From: Paraspadella gotoi | Taxonomy: Eukaryota > Chaetognatha | NCBI GenBank assembly: GCA_051294375.1 | Contig: CM119269.1 | Location: 16,357,010 to 16,421,009 of the forward strand | Direction of reading: 5' to 3' | DNA length: 64,000 nt | Shown: positions 32,531 to 52,358 of the stretch, one piece after another | How the letters are laid out: each line of letters begins with the position of its first letter | Position numbering within the stretch: the first letter of the stretch is position 1 | Translations under genes and position numbers: made by a program | Notes under the pieces: model-generated | Database searches by the model: none | What the model was told of the DNA's origin: nothing | The model's input: the letters and a program-made list of their open reading frames with translations, nothing else

Positions 32531-34069
32531 GCAGTTTTGCTCTCGGTTTCCGGTGCCGAAGTTCCGATTTTGAATCTGGTCGCCGACAAAAACGCCGGAT
32601 TTTCAAAAATTTTTGAAAATTTCCTGCAAACAAAAGCGCTTTTGAGGTTAGAACATTTTAGACGAATAATACATGTTAATACAGTATTATTCATAATGGA
32701 ATACGGAGAATCAGGGTCAAAGAATTAATACCAGCAAATAATAAAAATTTTTATAAAGGTCTTCAGTTGAAGTTCATTTTTACTTAAACATTTTATGAGA
32801 CTTTTCGTTCTGCCAAGACTCTCGGTCCGGCGATGATAATTTTCTTAAAATTCGATTACATACAAAATCTGATATTATTTTCAGTGAAAAAGAAAAGAAA
32901 GAAAACCCAAGTTTGCAAAAATTCGAGGAGGAGTTATCCTCTTTTCCGCCACTGGATCAGCGCCACCTGCCCACGGGCCCACCGCCGCCCTCGCCGCCGC
33001 GTCAACCGACGCAAACGCCAGCGCCTCAACCAGCTCGTCCGCCATCCAAACCGGCTCGGCGTTCTGCTCGGTTATCGCGACAAACTTCCACTTCACGATG
33101 GCAAAAGCGAAAATCGGAGAACGAAGTCGACGCCGTAAAAAACGGCGCCATTGGCGAAGGACATCCGGCTTTTGCGGCGACCATCTACGCGGGACAACAG
33201 CGCCATGTCTCCAACGCTGGGATTCGAAACAGTGGGGAGCGTGAACATGAGCAGGAGCTGTTTTCCGGTGATTGATTTTACTTGTTTGTTGTTTCAATTC
33301 ACCAAAAAAAATTGTACACCAACTAGCTAAACTCATTTTTGTTTCCAGGCGATGATGAAAGAAAAGCGAAAAGTTCCTACGACCCGTTTTCGTTGGACGT
33401 CGACGCAACGGAATCTCTCGTTAAACCGAGTAATATATTATATTTTCTTGTATACGAGGCGACTTCGTGATTTCACAAAATAAACCCCATTTCTAAGGCA
33501 ACTTTAAGCCGTTTACAACAGAAGAGAATGAAGTTTTGATCGATCATACGAAGGACGCTTCAAAAACAAGGTTATTTTTTATTATTAGTTTAATAATTAG
33601 TTTAATCATGATTTCCTGTCTCCATATTTCTTTCTGTCAGCTTGACTTGCGAACGAAACGGAAAGAGACATCCGCTTGGTTGGCATTTTCGAGCCGATGA
33701 CGGGTGCAACCTGTGCTTCTGTGAGCTGAACGCGACAGTCACGTGCACAGTTGATCTGTGCGGCTGCCATGATAAGTATGATTTCACAATAGGAAAAGGA
33801 AAGTCATTTACTAAAATTATTGCTTGACGTTCAGAAATGGAATATTTCGGGAGGCCCGAGAATCTTGGAGCGACCCGCTCGATCCTTGCAACGTCTGCAG
33901 CTGCAGAATTGGTCGCGAATTCGAGGAGACCGCGTTGCCAGGCAACCACTATGCTGCCGCGGAACAATACCGAACAACGAGGCGCGACTCTGCGGACGTG
34001 GTTTGCATTCGTATGACATTAGTAGAATGCTACATGAGAATATCAGGTAGAGAAAGTCGAAAAAAATAA
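32531..34069 (+). CDS. VWC-like cysteine-rich protein, 5' end unresolved
   Basis: Exons ending at 32646 and then 32885-33267, 33349-33429, 33498-33570, 33641-33775 and 33835-34069, all joined by GT-AG in frame with a stop at 34067. The large second exon is Pro/Arg-rich and disordered. The 33641 exon encodes one Cys-rich module: TCERNGKRHPLGWHF, then DDGCNLCFCELN, TCTVDLCGC. The last exon adds SWSDPLDPCNVCSCRIG and two later Cys. Spacing C-x-x-C-x-C after a GW motif resembles von Willebrand C or pacifastin-like modules, which are usually extracellular and bind BMPs or proteases. The start is unclear. The frame of the first exon runs upstream through a hydrophobic stretch (FSTAFAVLLSVSG) with no ATG, and an ATG at 32388 opens a Phe-rich hydrophobic leader in another frame. 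A donor at TCAG|GTAGAG (34044) could extend the gene further. Confidence 0.55.
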
Positions 34070-34905
34070 TAATTTTTTTGTTCAATCATTTCTTTTTTTG
34101 AAGTAAACAGCTTTATTCCCTTTTTTTTAAATTAAGCTCGCCGACAACGAGAACAAAGGTTTAAACACTTTCTTCTCAAGAAAGGATACCGACACAGTCG
34201 TTATAAGATTCCATGATTACAAAAATTGAACAGCTTTCGTAATTTTGTTAATAATCCCAGTTCTTCCCTGAAACTATTTTCTGTTACTTTTAAAAACAAA
34301 AGTATGGGATTTCATATGCTGACAAACAAGTTTCCTCTCCGTATTAAAAGTTTGTCACAAAGTTAAACACATCTTTAATTTTATTTTAAATAAAGTTTCA
34401 TTTTTTATTAGTTATCATTCTTATCCCGGTCTATAGGGTAAAAAATCTTAAAATTTAAATATATTTTTATGATTACGAGTGTCCGACGAGTGAGTTAGAA
34501 GGTTGCAGGAAGAAGTTATTTAAAAATATTTTGTACTCTCCGAAAACGTTACTACAAAAGTCGCAGAAAATACAAAACAATAATATTCATGAACGCATAG
34601 CTAACGTATATTTCTAACGATACGTACTAGGTAATTTACTGCTAATGAACCCTCCCTAACTGTTGCATTATCTTTTTCCCTCTTTTCCCGTTTGTCTTTT
34701 GTTTCCACCCACGAGTTGGACTCGGCCACAGGCGGTGCCACATTTTCACTCAAGCTCTGCCAGTGTTTTTCTGCTAAAAAACACAGCCAGTGACAGTGAC
34801 AGAAACAGTGTTTTGTTTTTTTAAACAAGTTATAGCCGAATTTTTCCAGTACCCTCGTCAAATTTAAACCAAATTTTCTAGTTTTCATCAACGTTTTTCC
34901 TTGCC
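34070..34905. other. intergenic spacer upstream of SMARCAD1
   Basis: AT-rich, no exon. Near 34780-34815 there is a short run of CAGTG repeats (AGCCAGTGACAGTGACAG, GAAACAGTG). The promoter and 5' leader of SMARCAD1 presumably lie in the last few hundred bases, but no TATA box is evident. Confidence 0.5.
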
Positions 34906-34947
34906 ATGGCCCAACAGGGAGGTTTTTACGCAGCGCTTCACCTTTAA
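34906..34947 (+). other. candidate uORF in the SMARCAD1 leader
   Basis: An ATG in a strong context (GCCATGG) opens a 13-codon ORF (MAQQGGFYAALHL) that ends at 34947, 58 bp before the SMARCAD1 ATG at 35006 and in a different frame. If transcribed, it would be expected to lower initiation at the main start. Confidence 0.4.
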
Positions 34948-35005
34948 AATTTTTCGTTTTAACGAAAGATTTCGAGCCAACCCGGACGAGCCAATCGACT
35001 CTAAA

Positions 35006-42582
<7,577 letters not shown>

Positions 42583-43573
42583 CGATGATTCACTCTCGTC
42601 GCGCGAGTCCACCCCGCGTTTCTGAATCACTGATGCGGTCGCGTCGCGCGGACGTTTGTCTCATATATTAATTAGCTCTTTTACCGTTGTAGGTTGTTTT
42701 TTTTTCCGGTGAGTTAACCGGATTTGTCATCGTTTATTAAGGTTTTTCCTTTAATTTTTTTCGATGCTATTGTTTTTCATTTTAAATTTAATTTTTTTTG
42801 TAATTGACTCTTGAATCATTTTGACCTGATCCGAACTTGAGCGTATTTTTTTCCGATGCCACGGTCTTTTTTGTGACAGAGAGAAAGTCAGTTAGAAAAT
42901 GTGATAGTTTAAAATGGTAGAAAATAATACTTTTAATTTTTAAAGTTTTCTTTTTTAGAGGTATACGTATCAGTCGTATGTACTACCATCAGTCGTACAC
43001 ACACCGCTGAATTAAATAGCAATTCTCATAAATTTAATTGTTTTGGCGTCGGTTATGCCTAACGCAAAGTATGTGGAAATAAGAACTTCAATATAATAGG
43101 GTTTTGGAGTCTGTTTTAGCCTACTAAAAATAATCATAAGATAGTACTTGCTACTCCAATCGTATACTAAAATTTGGACGAATTGAAACGAGTCGAACTG
43201 ACTACCCTCGTATAATCTTCGAAAAATTCACAGTCGGTGATCGTAATAAGTGACAAAAAAACCAAGTATCAATCGTGGACGAAACAGAGATCCAGCGATG
43301 ATGATATTCAATTTGTACTCGGACGATTTCAAGTTTCCCCCGCGGAAATGCCCTTCGATTCGTCCGAGGTCGGTAAATCCTCGATGTCGTCTGCAGAGTT
43401 CGTGGCGTTCGCTGATATGGATCAAGGAATACGTAGACATAAAATTTACTTGACGTAATGATTGCAAAGTCGATAAATCGTAGCGTGTCCCAATGGTACT
43501 GAACGTTTACAAATGAATACTGAGGAGCATATTACAAACATATCGAAACAAAATTCTTCAGAATGCAACAAAA
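42583..43573. other. convergent spacer between SMARCAD1 and the minus-strand gene
   Basis: Contains the SMARCAD1 3' UTR and the 3' UTR of the gene ending at 43574. Open frames at 43237-43467 on both strands are short and without a recognisable domain. An exon here cannot be excluded, but I see no support. Confidence 0.55.
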
Positions 43574-44602
43574 CTAACCAGTATCCCCTGCCGCGTTCGT
43601 TCCATCACCAGACTGCGCCATCGTCTCTTCGGCCGAGTTCTCGATCCCCGATGTCTCCGATCCGAGGGAGGATTCGACAGGGTCGGCTGAATCCAGATCG
43701 GGCTGAGGAGAGGCGGGCTTCTTGCGCTGATTCCTCGTCGGCGGTTTTCGAGGAGCCATGATGCGGGCTCTGAGCGATGGCCAAGGAAACGAGGCTTTAA
43801 TTTAATTGCCACACTCTTTTTCGAAACTTTCGAGCCGATCAAATTAGGTTATAGAAATAAGATTACATTTACTTAAAATTAGGTCTTTTAAGTTTTTTCA
43901 AAGATTTTGTGCTGCTAAGATCCGAGATTTCGACCAAGGTCAAACTGTATTACCTAGATTTGGCAGCGTCGTTAGAAAGCAGTGATTTGACGTGGGTGGC
44001 TGGGGGAGGGGAGTTGAGATCTAAGGGGGCGGACGAGTAAGAGTTGACCGGGGACTGGGGTGGTGTGGCCTCCGAACGTCGCGGGGATGTCGGAGGAGTG
44101 AATCCAGGCGGTCGTAATGACATGGGGTTAAAGTTCAATCCGGCCTGAAGCGATGGTTAAGTATTGTTTCATTTTCAAATTATTAAATTCAATTCGTGCA
44201 GTACTTTTTTAGGCCGACCTGCATCATCGAAATTCGATTGCCCTTTTGTTGAGAGTTCTTCGCCGGTTTTGTTTCTTTCTCCGCTCTGTCCTCGAAGACT
44301 TCGCCAATTTTATCGTCCCCTCCCGACCGCTGAGCTTTGCCAACTTCCGAGCTCTCGCTTTCCGTTTTCGATTTGTCTTTCGAACCGCCGTTGATGACGA
44401 CGTTGTTGTTTCTTTCGTTGTCTTCGCTTCCGCTTTGTTGACGCCGTTTCGCCAGGAGCGCCTCCAGACCGGGCGGCGGACCGCCACCGATGCCAGGAGG
44501 CTTCATTGTCGCAAGCGACGCCTTCAGAGCTTCCGTCGATTTTCTTTCCGAAGGCTTCGCCAGAGGCGCGGCGATCGGACCGTCCGGGTCGACGTCGCTC
44601 AT
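43574..44602 (-). CDS. Pro/Ser/Lys-rich protein of 256 residues, unrecognised
   Basis: Three exons: 44602-44219, 44144-43954 and 43769-43574. The joins CAG|GTCGGC to CTTCAG|GCC and CTAG|GTAATA to CTCAG|AGC keep frame and end in TAG. The protein starts MSDVDPDGPIAAPLAKPSER, has a short helical-looking segment around ALKASLATMKPPG and LEALLAKRRQ, then an Asn/Lys/Ser-rich linker, a Pro-rich middle (SLRPPGFTPPTSP) and a basic patch, PRKPPTRNQRKKP, before an acidic tail. It has no signal peptide or membrane segment. It looks mostly disordered, perhaps an adaptor or nuclear protein, but I do not recognise a family. It is convergent with SMARCAD1. Intron 1 is only 74 bp. Confidence 0.7.
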
Positions 44603-44639
44603 CGACCGTTCTTTTGTTTTTTGTTTTTAACCTGAGGCG

Positions 44640-45939
44640 TCGAGCAGACGGCGAAATCGCTGGGTAGAAGAATAAAAAAAATTATTTATTTTTCAGTTTA
44701 AGGAAAAAAGAATTGGAAATAGGGAAGATTTAAGCAACTTCAGTTAATATTATGCGATCGATCTTTTGGAATTTGAAAAATAAATCGATCCTTGAAGAAT
44801 AAACACCGATCAAGACTCGGCTTCTGTTTAGTCTTGACTTTTTTTCAATTTTTTTTTAACGTTGAGTTTTAAATTTAACAGGTTAAGACGAAAAATATTG
44901 TTATTCGTTAAAAATTAAGAAAGGAAGGTTGAAAATCAGAAAAATGAATATCCGGTCGACAGTTTAGTTATGAAACAAAATCAGTTGCGGACAGACAACG
45001 CGGCCCTTTGTTAATCAAATTTACGTGCTTCTCTGCCGCCTCTTGTTTGTTTTGTGCTAAAAAAACGACCAATGCATTTTTTATATTATATTACATTAGC
45101 GTATTATTCCAGAGTTGAAACGTACGTTGCCCAAAAATCCTTTTAGAAATACCCTGAAGACGAAAAATAATAAAAAATAAATTTGGTTGAAAAGCTTAAT
45201 TAATTTTTCTGATACTTGAAATTATGTGTAGTTTGAGGACAAAAAATGAAACGGTAATAATCTGTTAATAGAGTTAATAACGAGTAAAAGAATGCGTCGA
45301 TAATGAGGTCGAAAAAATTTTTTTTTCTTTTTACAAACTTGAGCGAGAGCAACAGGAAGAAACGGAGGTTAATCGTTTGTGGGAGCGAAAATGTCTTCCA
45401 GATTTCCGTAAGCCTCTTCCTTGCGCGGTGAATCAAAAAAAATATATACAAAGCTTAATATAAAAAACCGTGAAAGTTGATCCGATTTTTTATCCGAATA
45501 CACACCAGTCAGCGAAGGTCTCTCTCCCTCTCTCTTCTCTCTTCTCTCTCTCTCTCCTCTCTTTTTTTTTTTTTTCTCTCTCTCTCGATCGTGCGCTTGT
45601 ATTATTTTTTTCAAATTTTCAAACGGGAGTCGTTTTTTTCAAAAAAAAAAAAGAAAAAAAAGAAAAAAAGAACGTGTTCGAGCTGAAAACTTTCGCTTTG
45701 TTCGCTTTTTTTATTTTCATTAGGGGCCCAGCAGATTATTCGTGTACGAAGAGAGAGAAAGAAAGAAAGAGAGAAAAAGAAAGAGAGAGAGTGACCAACC
45801 GAGACCGAACGCCTCAATATTATTCCACGAATCCTGTTTGGCAGAATCGACTTGTTTAGCAGAAAAACTGGTTTGGCTTTAAAACTTATCCGGTCACGTT
45901 ACCACCCACTCCCCTTTCTGTGTAGAAAAAGATTGTTGT

Positions 45940-46013
<74 letters not shown>

Positions 46014-46126
46014 GACGGAAGGTTGTGACACTTAAAGAGCCAGTTTATGCAGTTTATGTTAAAAAAGCTTCAAGTGCATTGTACAATGTACAATTTACAT
46101 AGTCCAATCCATTAAACCGAATCCAA
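44640..46126. other. non-coding stretch with CT-rich tracts
   Basis: No supported exon. It contains T/CT-rich tracts at 45520-45590 and 45930-46010, an A-rich tract near 45640-45670, and GAAA-rich sequence near 45750-45790. Confidence 0.6.
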
Positions 46127-46472
46127 CTATTTGAAGCCGCTTTTCGTTTCCAGCTTTATGATACCATTATAATCTTCAGTTCTTTTAAATGGTCCAGCTT
46201 CCCGCGCGCGAAGGAAATTATTCATCATCCCGAGAACTTGAGTTAAACCGAACAAAGTTCCGCCAGTCGCCGCTGCCAACTTGAGGCGTGATTGAAAATC
46301 TTTCTTGCCATCGCGAACAGCAATCGGCTGGGGAAACCAAACCAAATTTCGTAATAGATACTATATTAGATTTTACAACCTTAACAAATGGCTTCGACGA
46401 AAAAATCTCGTGCAAATGTTTCTTTGTTTGTGATGTAACTTTTAACCGATGATCTTCGCAAATTGACCAATC
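46127..46472 (-). CDS. 3' end of an unrecognised gene
   Basis: Two joined exons, 46472-46380 and 46327-46127, separated by a 52-bp intron (donor AAG|GTTGTA, acceptor TTTCCCCAG). They encode 97 C-terminal residues ending in KLETKSGFK. Acceptor CATTTTAG at 46473 shows that at least one exon lies upstream (higher coordinates), which I cannot find. The peptide begins DWSICEDHRLK and includes RLKLAAATGGTLFGLTQVLG, a mildly hydrophobic segment that could be a short membrane helix. It has no recognised domain. In-frame stops exclude reading through the intron. Confidence 0.5.
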
Positions 46473-46638
46473 CTAAAATGAGACACGAATGTCGTACAAG
46501 GTGGGAGGAAAAAAATTAAATATTCGGTTTCTTTCTTTAAAAAAAGTAAACAAAATCAGATATACTGAGATAGGGAACCAAGGTCCAGGGGTCTGGCTTT
46601 CGTCATACGGGGTCTGTAATCTATGTGTGAAAATTTTC

Positions 46639-46690
<52 letters not shown>

Positions 46691-47648
46691 ATCTTTTAAG
46701 ACCTGAGTCAAAGTCGAATTACAAGATAATACATTAGAAAAAATAGGAATGAATCATGTTAAAGTAAAACAAGCTTATGGAATAAGTTCTTTGACATGCT
46801 CTCAAGGCAGTCACATCGATCAATTCAAACAGTTCATTCTATTTAATCAATTCAATCAAATCAATCAATGAATTCAATCAAATCAATTCAAATAAATCCT
46901 TTCAGACCCACCTTCATGCACTGAGTTGTCGCTAGCGCGAAAAACGCATTAAAAATGAACTTCCTTGTTTCTTAAGCTTCCGTCTCCAATACAGGGGGGC
47001 GCGGACGCACGTGGGTCGAAAGATCGACAGAATCACCGGACCTCCGAGACGGTTTCGAATGAAGCACGTGCGTCCGAGCAACTCGGGCCGATTTTGACCC
47101 GACGTCGACGTCGGCTGGGATTGTTGGATCGATCTATCGACGGCGAAGTCTCCCGGATGCTCGATATCTTTGGATCCGATCGCCCGTCGAATCTCGCCAC
47201 TTCGATCATTCATCATCGATCGTGCGACCATTTGACCTTCCCCACGACCTTCACCGAACCGAACCCAAAAGGAGCGAGAAGTTCGTCAGTTTTGATCAAT
47301 TTAAAGACATTGGGGTGATTCATTTCTGGTCGGTCAATCTAGTCGAATCCGGCCGGTGGAGACTTGCCCGGCGAGAGGGCCGGGCGGAACGGGCTTGCTG
47401 ACGGACGAGGAGAGTATTTGACCGGTCAATTATTTATTTATTTATTTATTTATTTTTTATTTATTTTTATTTATTTTTTTTTATTTTTTTTAAATTTTTT
47501 TAAATTTTTTATTATGAAAATTTGCAAATTACTTGTTTCACTATTTTCTATTTTTCTATTTTAATATTTTAATATTTTTTTTAACAAAGTTTGAAATGCT
47601 ACAAGGGCTATTTTTTTTTAAATGTTTTTTAAATTTTTTTTATTATTT

Positions 47649-47692
<44 letters not shown>

Positions 47693-48930
47693 TTTTTTTT
47701 ATTTATTTATTTATTTATTTATTATTTATTTATAGAACGTAACTGGGAACTAATACAAGGTGCATAATCTGATTCGTGGAAAAACTGAATTTCTAAACTG
47801 TTTTACACTAAATGTGTCATTCCATTGGACGACGTCAAACCCCGTATCTTCAGTGCAACATTTTTCGTCTCTCCCTCTTTTCTCCTCACTACTTCTTTAC
47901 TCAACTTTATGTTTATTTTCCAATTGTTTTTTTTTTTTTATAAAATCTTTACATATTTCCCAGTCATTTCCACTCGCTCCCTGCCTGCCTGCCGCCCGTC
48001 CCTCACTCCCTTCTTGCTTAACCCCGATTTTCCCCGAACCTCGATTGTACCAAATCCATAAAACGCGAGGATCAAAAAAGGAAAAGAAGGAGAAACGACT
48101 TAAAATTCCCACCACGATTATTTCAAAGTGCCATCAGCGAGTAGTACTTCTAAAAATCTCTAGAAAAAAAAAAACCCTTCGTCATCGGAAAGTTCATCGG
48201 GTTTTTTTTTTAATGTCCTTGATCCATCGTCGTCGTCGTCGTCGTAATCAATGTCGTCGTCATCGTGGTCATGACAGGTTGACGTCCATTCTCTCGGACA
48301 AGATGTAGAAAACGGATGGGTCGTCGCCCCCTCAGGGTCAAAGGTCAAGAAGAAGACGATGAGGTCATGACTCATGGTCATTGCGAAGGATTATCAAAGT
48401 TGGTCGCGTTGGTGGAGACGCATCGGGAGACGGACAGACGGACGGACATGTAGATACACAAACACGTAGCCGGTCGTAGCCTGGGAAACACCCAGAAAAT
48501 CAGAATATCTAGCCAATAGGTTTTTTTTTTCTTTTTTTTTTTTTACGAGTATTTAAACCTCCAGTTGATGGCTGACAAACGGGGGTAAAATAAATAGAAA
48601 ATTCCTTTTCTTTTTTTTCATGTAAAGTTTGGTATCGACGTTGAAAACAATCGAGATAACGAATCGTTCTCGAGATGATTTTGAAATCCGACCTCTCTTG
48701 TAAATCACACGAGGAAACAATTATCCTCTATTCTTTTCGTTCTAAAAAAAAAAAATTAAAAACAGTCGCTCGGTTTTTCTCCTTTTTTTTTTCAGTTTAT
48801 TATTCTTAAATCTTTTAACTCCGTACGCGACTAAACGAATTTAACAGCCGCATTTTTCTGACCCCCTTTTGTCTCATTTACTGTATTCAGTTTTTGGAAA
48901 ATCCTGTTATAACTCGTTATATTCTTTTCG

Positions 48931-48986
<56 letters not shown>

Positions 48987-49610
48987 CTCTCTCTCTCTCT
49001 CCTCTCTCTCTCTTCTCTCTCTCTCTCTCTCCATGAGACAAGAGTCATGCGAAATACGACTAAGTTTTTTTTTTTTTCGAAAGCGAATATTAAAGACGTG
49101 TCAAGTTTTTTTCCCCCCCCGTTCATCGGCCCCGGGGCGACTTCGCTCTCTCCCGCGTCTGAATTTAACCTAAAAACGAATCAAAGAAGAAAAAGAAAAA
49201 AAGCCGCGCGACTCATTAAAAGTTGTCGATGTCCTTTCGATGGCCAATGTACATCAAGAGTTTAATATCGATCGAGTTAATTGACGATCGAATTCGCTCG
49301 TATGTCTCGTCGCGTCGACGCCGAAGCCGTCGCCTACTTTAGTGGACGAGCTTTTATAATTAGCTTTACTTGAAATTATATATCGTCATTTATCATTATA
49401 TCATTTATAATTTATTGTCGTCGTTTAATAAATCATCATTTATCATTGCTTTTAATATACGTAAATCTATTTCATTCCGAAAGAAGGCCTATTTTTTTGG
49501 GCGTGTGGAATTTTAAAAAGGTTAACGAGTCTGCATCTAATTTGAATATTGATGTAAACATTAAAAGGTTTGAAGAGACAGTGATAATTGTTATGTGTTA
49601 GTAACAGAAA
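46473..49610. other. repeat-rich non-coding stretch
   Basis: Contains (CT)n at 46641-46686, an open GC-richer patch at about 46960-47310 readable on both strands without a domain, (TTTA)n at about 47430-47470 and 47650-47725, a (GTC)n patch near 48222-48270, a GACGGACAGACGG motif at 48431 and a CT tract at 48936-49032. The missing 5' exons of the 46127-46472 gene may lie here. Confidence 0.55.
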
Positions 49611-49611
49611 C

Positions 49612-49800
49612 GTTCAATATAAGCAGTCCCTGAGCTTCGGATCACCGTGTTGTTACAGGCGGGTTAAGCACCCCGTCCCTCTTAATTGCAAAGGGACCAC
49701 CGGGCTAGAACCTTTGGGACCTTTGAGTGGGAGAATGACTTGCCTCCGGCACCAAAGGCCGCTGATGAACGGTGGATTTTAGTCCACCATAGGTTATCTT
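49612..49800 (+). repeat. SINE-like dispersed repeat, copy 1
   Basis: Contains GAGCTTCGGATC, GGGTTAAGCACCCCGTCCC, GCTAGAACCTTTGGGACC, CTCCGGCACCAAAGGCCGCT and a hairpin, GGTGGA-TTTTAG-TCCACC (49771-49788). The same blocks, in order, occur at 51850-52020 and 61405-61550. I see no clear tRNA A/B boxes and no coding capacity. Confidence 0.7.
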
Positions 49801-50203
49801 CCTCGTTTTGAGACAAACTCTTTTCGCTACACCCCTCGCCTTGATAAACCTAAACACGTTTTTCATTCAATTCGCTCATAATTTTTTTTTTATCTCTTTC
49901 GCGCGGTTTTCATTCAAAATCGTCCAAACCTGAAGATTTACCGCCGACGAGCGCGGACTGATAAAAAGCTTTCGCGATACAATATCCTCTCCCGATCGAC
50001 TTTTTAAAAACGCCCGAAGGTTAATCAAAATTAAACTAAACGCCGTTTCGTCTCTCCGCGCTTGATTCAAAGGTATAAATCATTGTCCACGGCGCGCGAC
50101 GAAGACTGCAGCGTTTTACTGCTCTTGTTTCTTTTTTGTTGGATCAACCGTTAAACGTTGGAGATGAAAAAAAATGACATTTAAGACGCGATGTACAGTC
50201 TCG

Positions 50204-50213
50204 NNNNNNNNNN
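50204..50213. other. 10-N assembly gap
   Basis: Ten N in the non-coding stretch 49801-50586, which otherwise shows no exon I can support. Confidence 0.95.
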
Positions 50214-50586
50214 AAATGTTTTTGCTTTTTCTCGTTGTAAACATTCCCGATGAGGCAGTAATAAAAAATGTACCCCCAAAAATGCGTCTTTTATTTTTAA
50301 TAGGAAATCGATGGCGGCGGTAATCAATCTTACTTTTACGATGACACTGGCACAGTGGCCCACGTCGTCTCAATTCATCGCATCGTTTTATCCAATGATT
50401 CGAGCAATGAAAAAGCTCTCACTCGACTTGCTGCAGAACATGGCGCAACATTAAGCGTAACAAGCAACATTCGACGTGTCCAATTGACCATCCCTCCCAA
50501 CTTCTCCCCACGCGCGCGCCTTTTCCTCTGAGACGCAAAATGACCTACCCCGTTTCCGCGCGCCAATTTGGTATCGATGGCTCGCG

Positions 50587-52276
50587 ATGACGCCGGCCTG
50601 CAACACCTCGTCGACTCCATGGACGCAGCACTCGGCGGCTCTCGTCCTCTTTTCCTCCATGGTCGTCGTCGGCGTCGTACTCAACGTGGTCGTCGTCATC
50701 GTCATTGGAGTCTTCGTCTGGCAGCGTCTGCCACGCGGCTCTGTCGCTGCGCTCTGCGTCGCCTCGCAAAGGTTGGAGACGCTTTCGCAATGTTTGTCTT
50801 TTTGTTCTTGTTTTTTCAAGATAACTGTTTCAGTTGTAAAACTGGAACACAAATTCATACGGAACTATAAAACATATTTAAAAATATTAGCAAGTCAGCT
50901 ACCAGCTCCTTGTTTCTCCTTCACAAAAACAATACACAATATCTAAAAACAATACGAAAATTATAATTACTCAAAGCCGCGCTGACCCGCTCCACTTCTT
51001 CACACTCCAGGGATTCTGTGAACTCAATTAATAAAAATAATAAATTCGAGTGTTTTAATTGATGACTAGTCGCTCAGCTGTCATCCTCCGTTTGGGTCGC
51101 GCGCCTTTTAAACTCTCAGCTGTGAGCCAATTAGCTATCGATTAACCATCATTCAGAAAAACGGGTATCATTTGAATATCGTTTGAATATCATTTGAATT
51201 GTTCGAGCTTTTTTCTTTTATCTTTTGAAAAATTAGGTCATATTACGTTAACGTCAAGTTCAGCGTAAGGAGTTCATTATTTTTGATAAATCATTTAAGA
51301 AGGCCTGCGACTACCTTAAAAGTATCAGCCAGGTATTTCAAATCGCTTGCCTTTTAAAATTGGATAATATTGGCAACGAAATTATCTATATCCATTGAAA
51401 CTGTAATTTTTAAAAAAAATTACATTCTCATTATTCAAGTTTTTGGGCTCAAATTTTTGCGGAAAAAATGAACCTGTTGGTCATTCTGCTATCGATATCA
51501 CGAAAACTCAAAATGGTTCCAACCAGAGATGAGACAGAGTTGGGTCCTCTTTTTCAGGTTGTGAATCATGGCCGTCTTTTTAGTGGAAGAATAGCCGTCA
51601 CATTTTTGAATATCTAATTGAAGATTTCAGCTATACCAGTTTCCAGTTTCTTCTCTGAAGAAACAATACCAAAAATTATAAATACTATAAATACTATAAA
51701 TACTCTAAATCAGAAGATCGCCATTACCCGCTGATGTTGCTCTGGACTGTGGAGGGATGTCTTTTCCATTTTCATTGATTATTTATTTGAAAATAATAAA
51801 CACACTAATGGAGATCTTGTGGAAGACGATGCCGGGAGCAGTTTACCGTCCGTTGCATACAAGGTCCCGAACTTCGGATCGGGCTGTAGTCCGACACTAC
51901 AGATGGGTTAGACGCCCCGTCCCGCTTTTACTTGTGTGAATCAGCAGGCCGCGAACCTGAGTCCTTTGGGTTGGGAGGAGCTCGTGCTACGTCCGGCGCC
52001 ATAGGTGCTGCAGATTCTCGAACGAGTAGCAGGGTATGAAATACTACCGCTACAATCTTTGTTTATTATCCTTCTGAAGATTCAGCAAAGTCATGTTCAA
52101 AGCATTTGAACAGTTCTTGCTATTAACAGGACGGGGATTTAAAAAATGCATCAAATGCTGTAGTTTCTACTGTACTGCAAACTATCCCCTTACTAGAATA
52201 GATAACCTGAACTAACCCTCAAAGTACGTCCATCTATGAGTCATCATTTTCTAGTAAAGTCACTAATGAAAGAGAA

Positions 52277-52358
<82 letters not shown>

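Noticed and set aside
32385-32573. Phe/Pro-rich 62-codon frame as first exon of the VWC-like gene
   Set aside because: Its frame does not match the following exon and no good donor was found. Kept only as a possible signal-peptide source.
46932-47318. Open frames on both strands of a GC-richer patch
   Set aside because: No domain, no convincing splice sites and no join to the 46.1-46.5 kb exons. Left unannotated, though a 5' exon there remains possible.
49755-49795. Hammerhead-ribozyme-like CTGATGA beside a hairpin in SINE-like copy 1
   Set aside because: The second core strand (CGAAA) is missing and copy 3 reads CTAATGA, so the catalytic core is not conserved.
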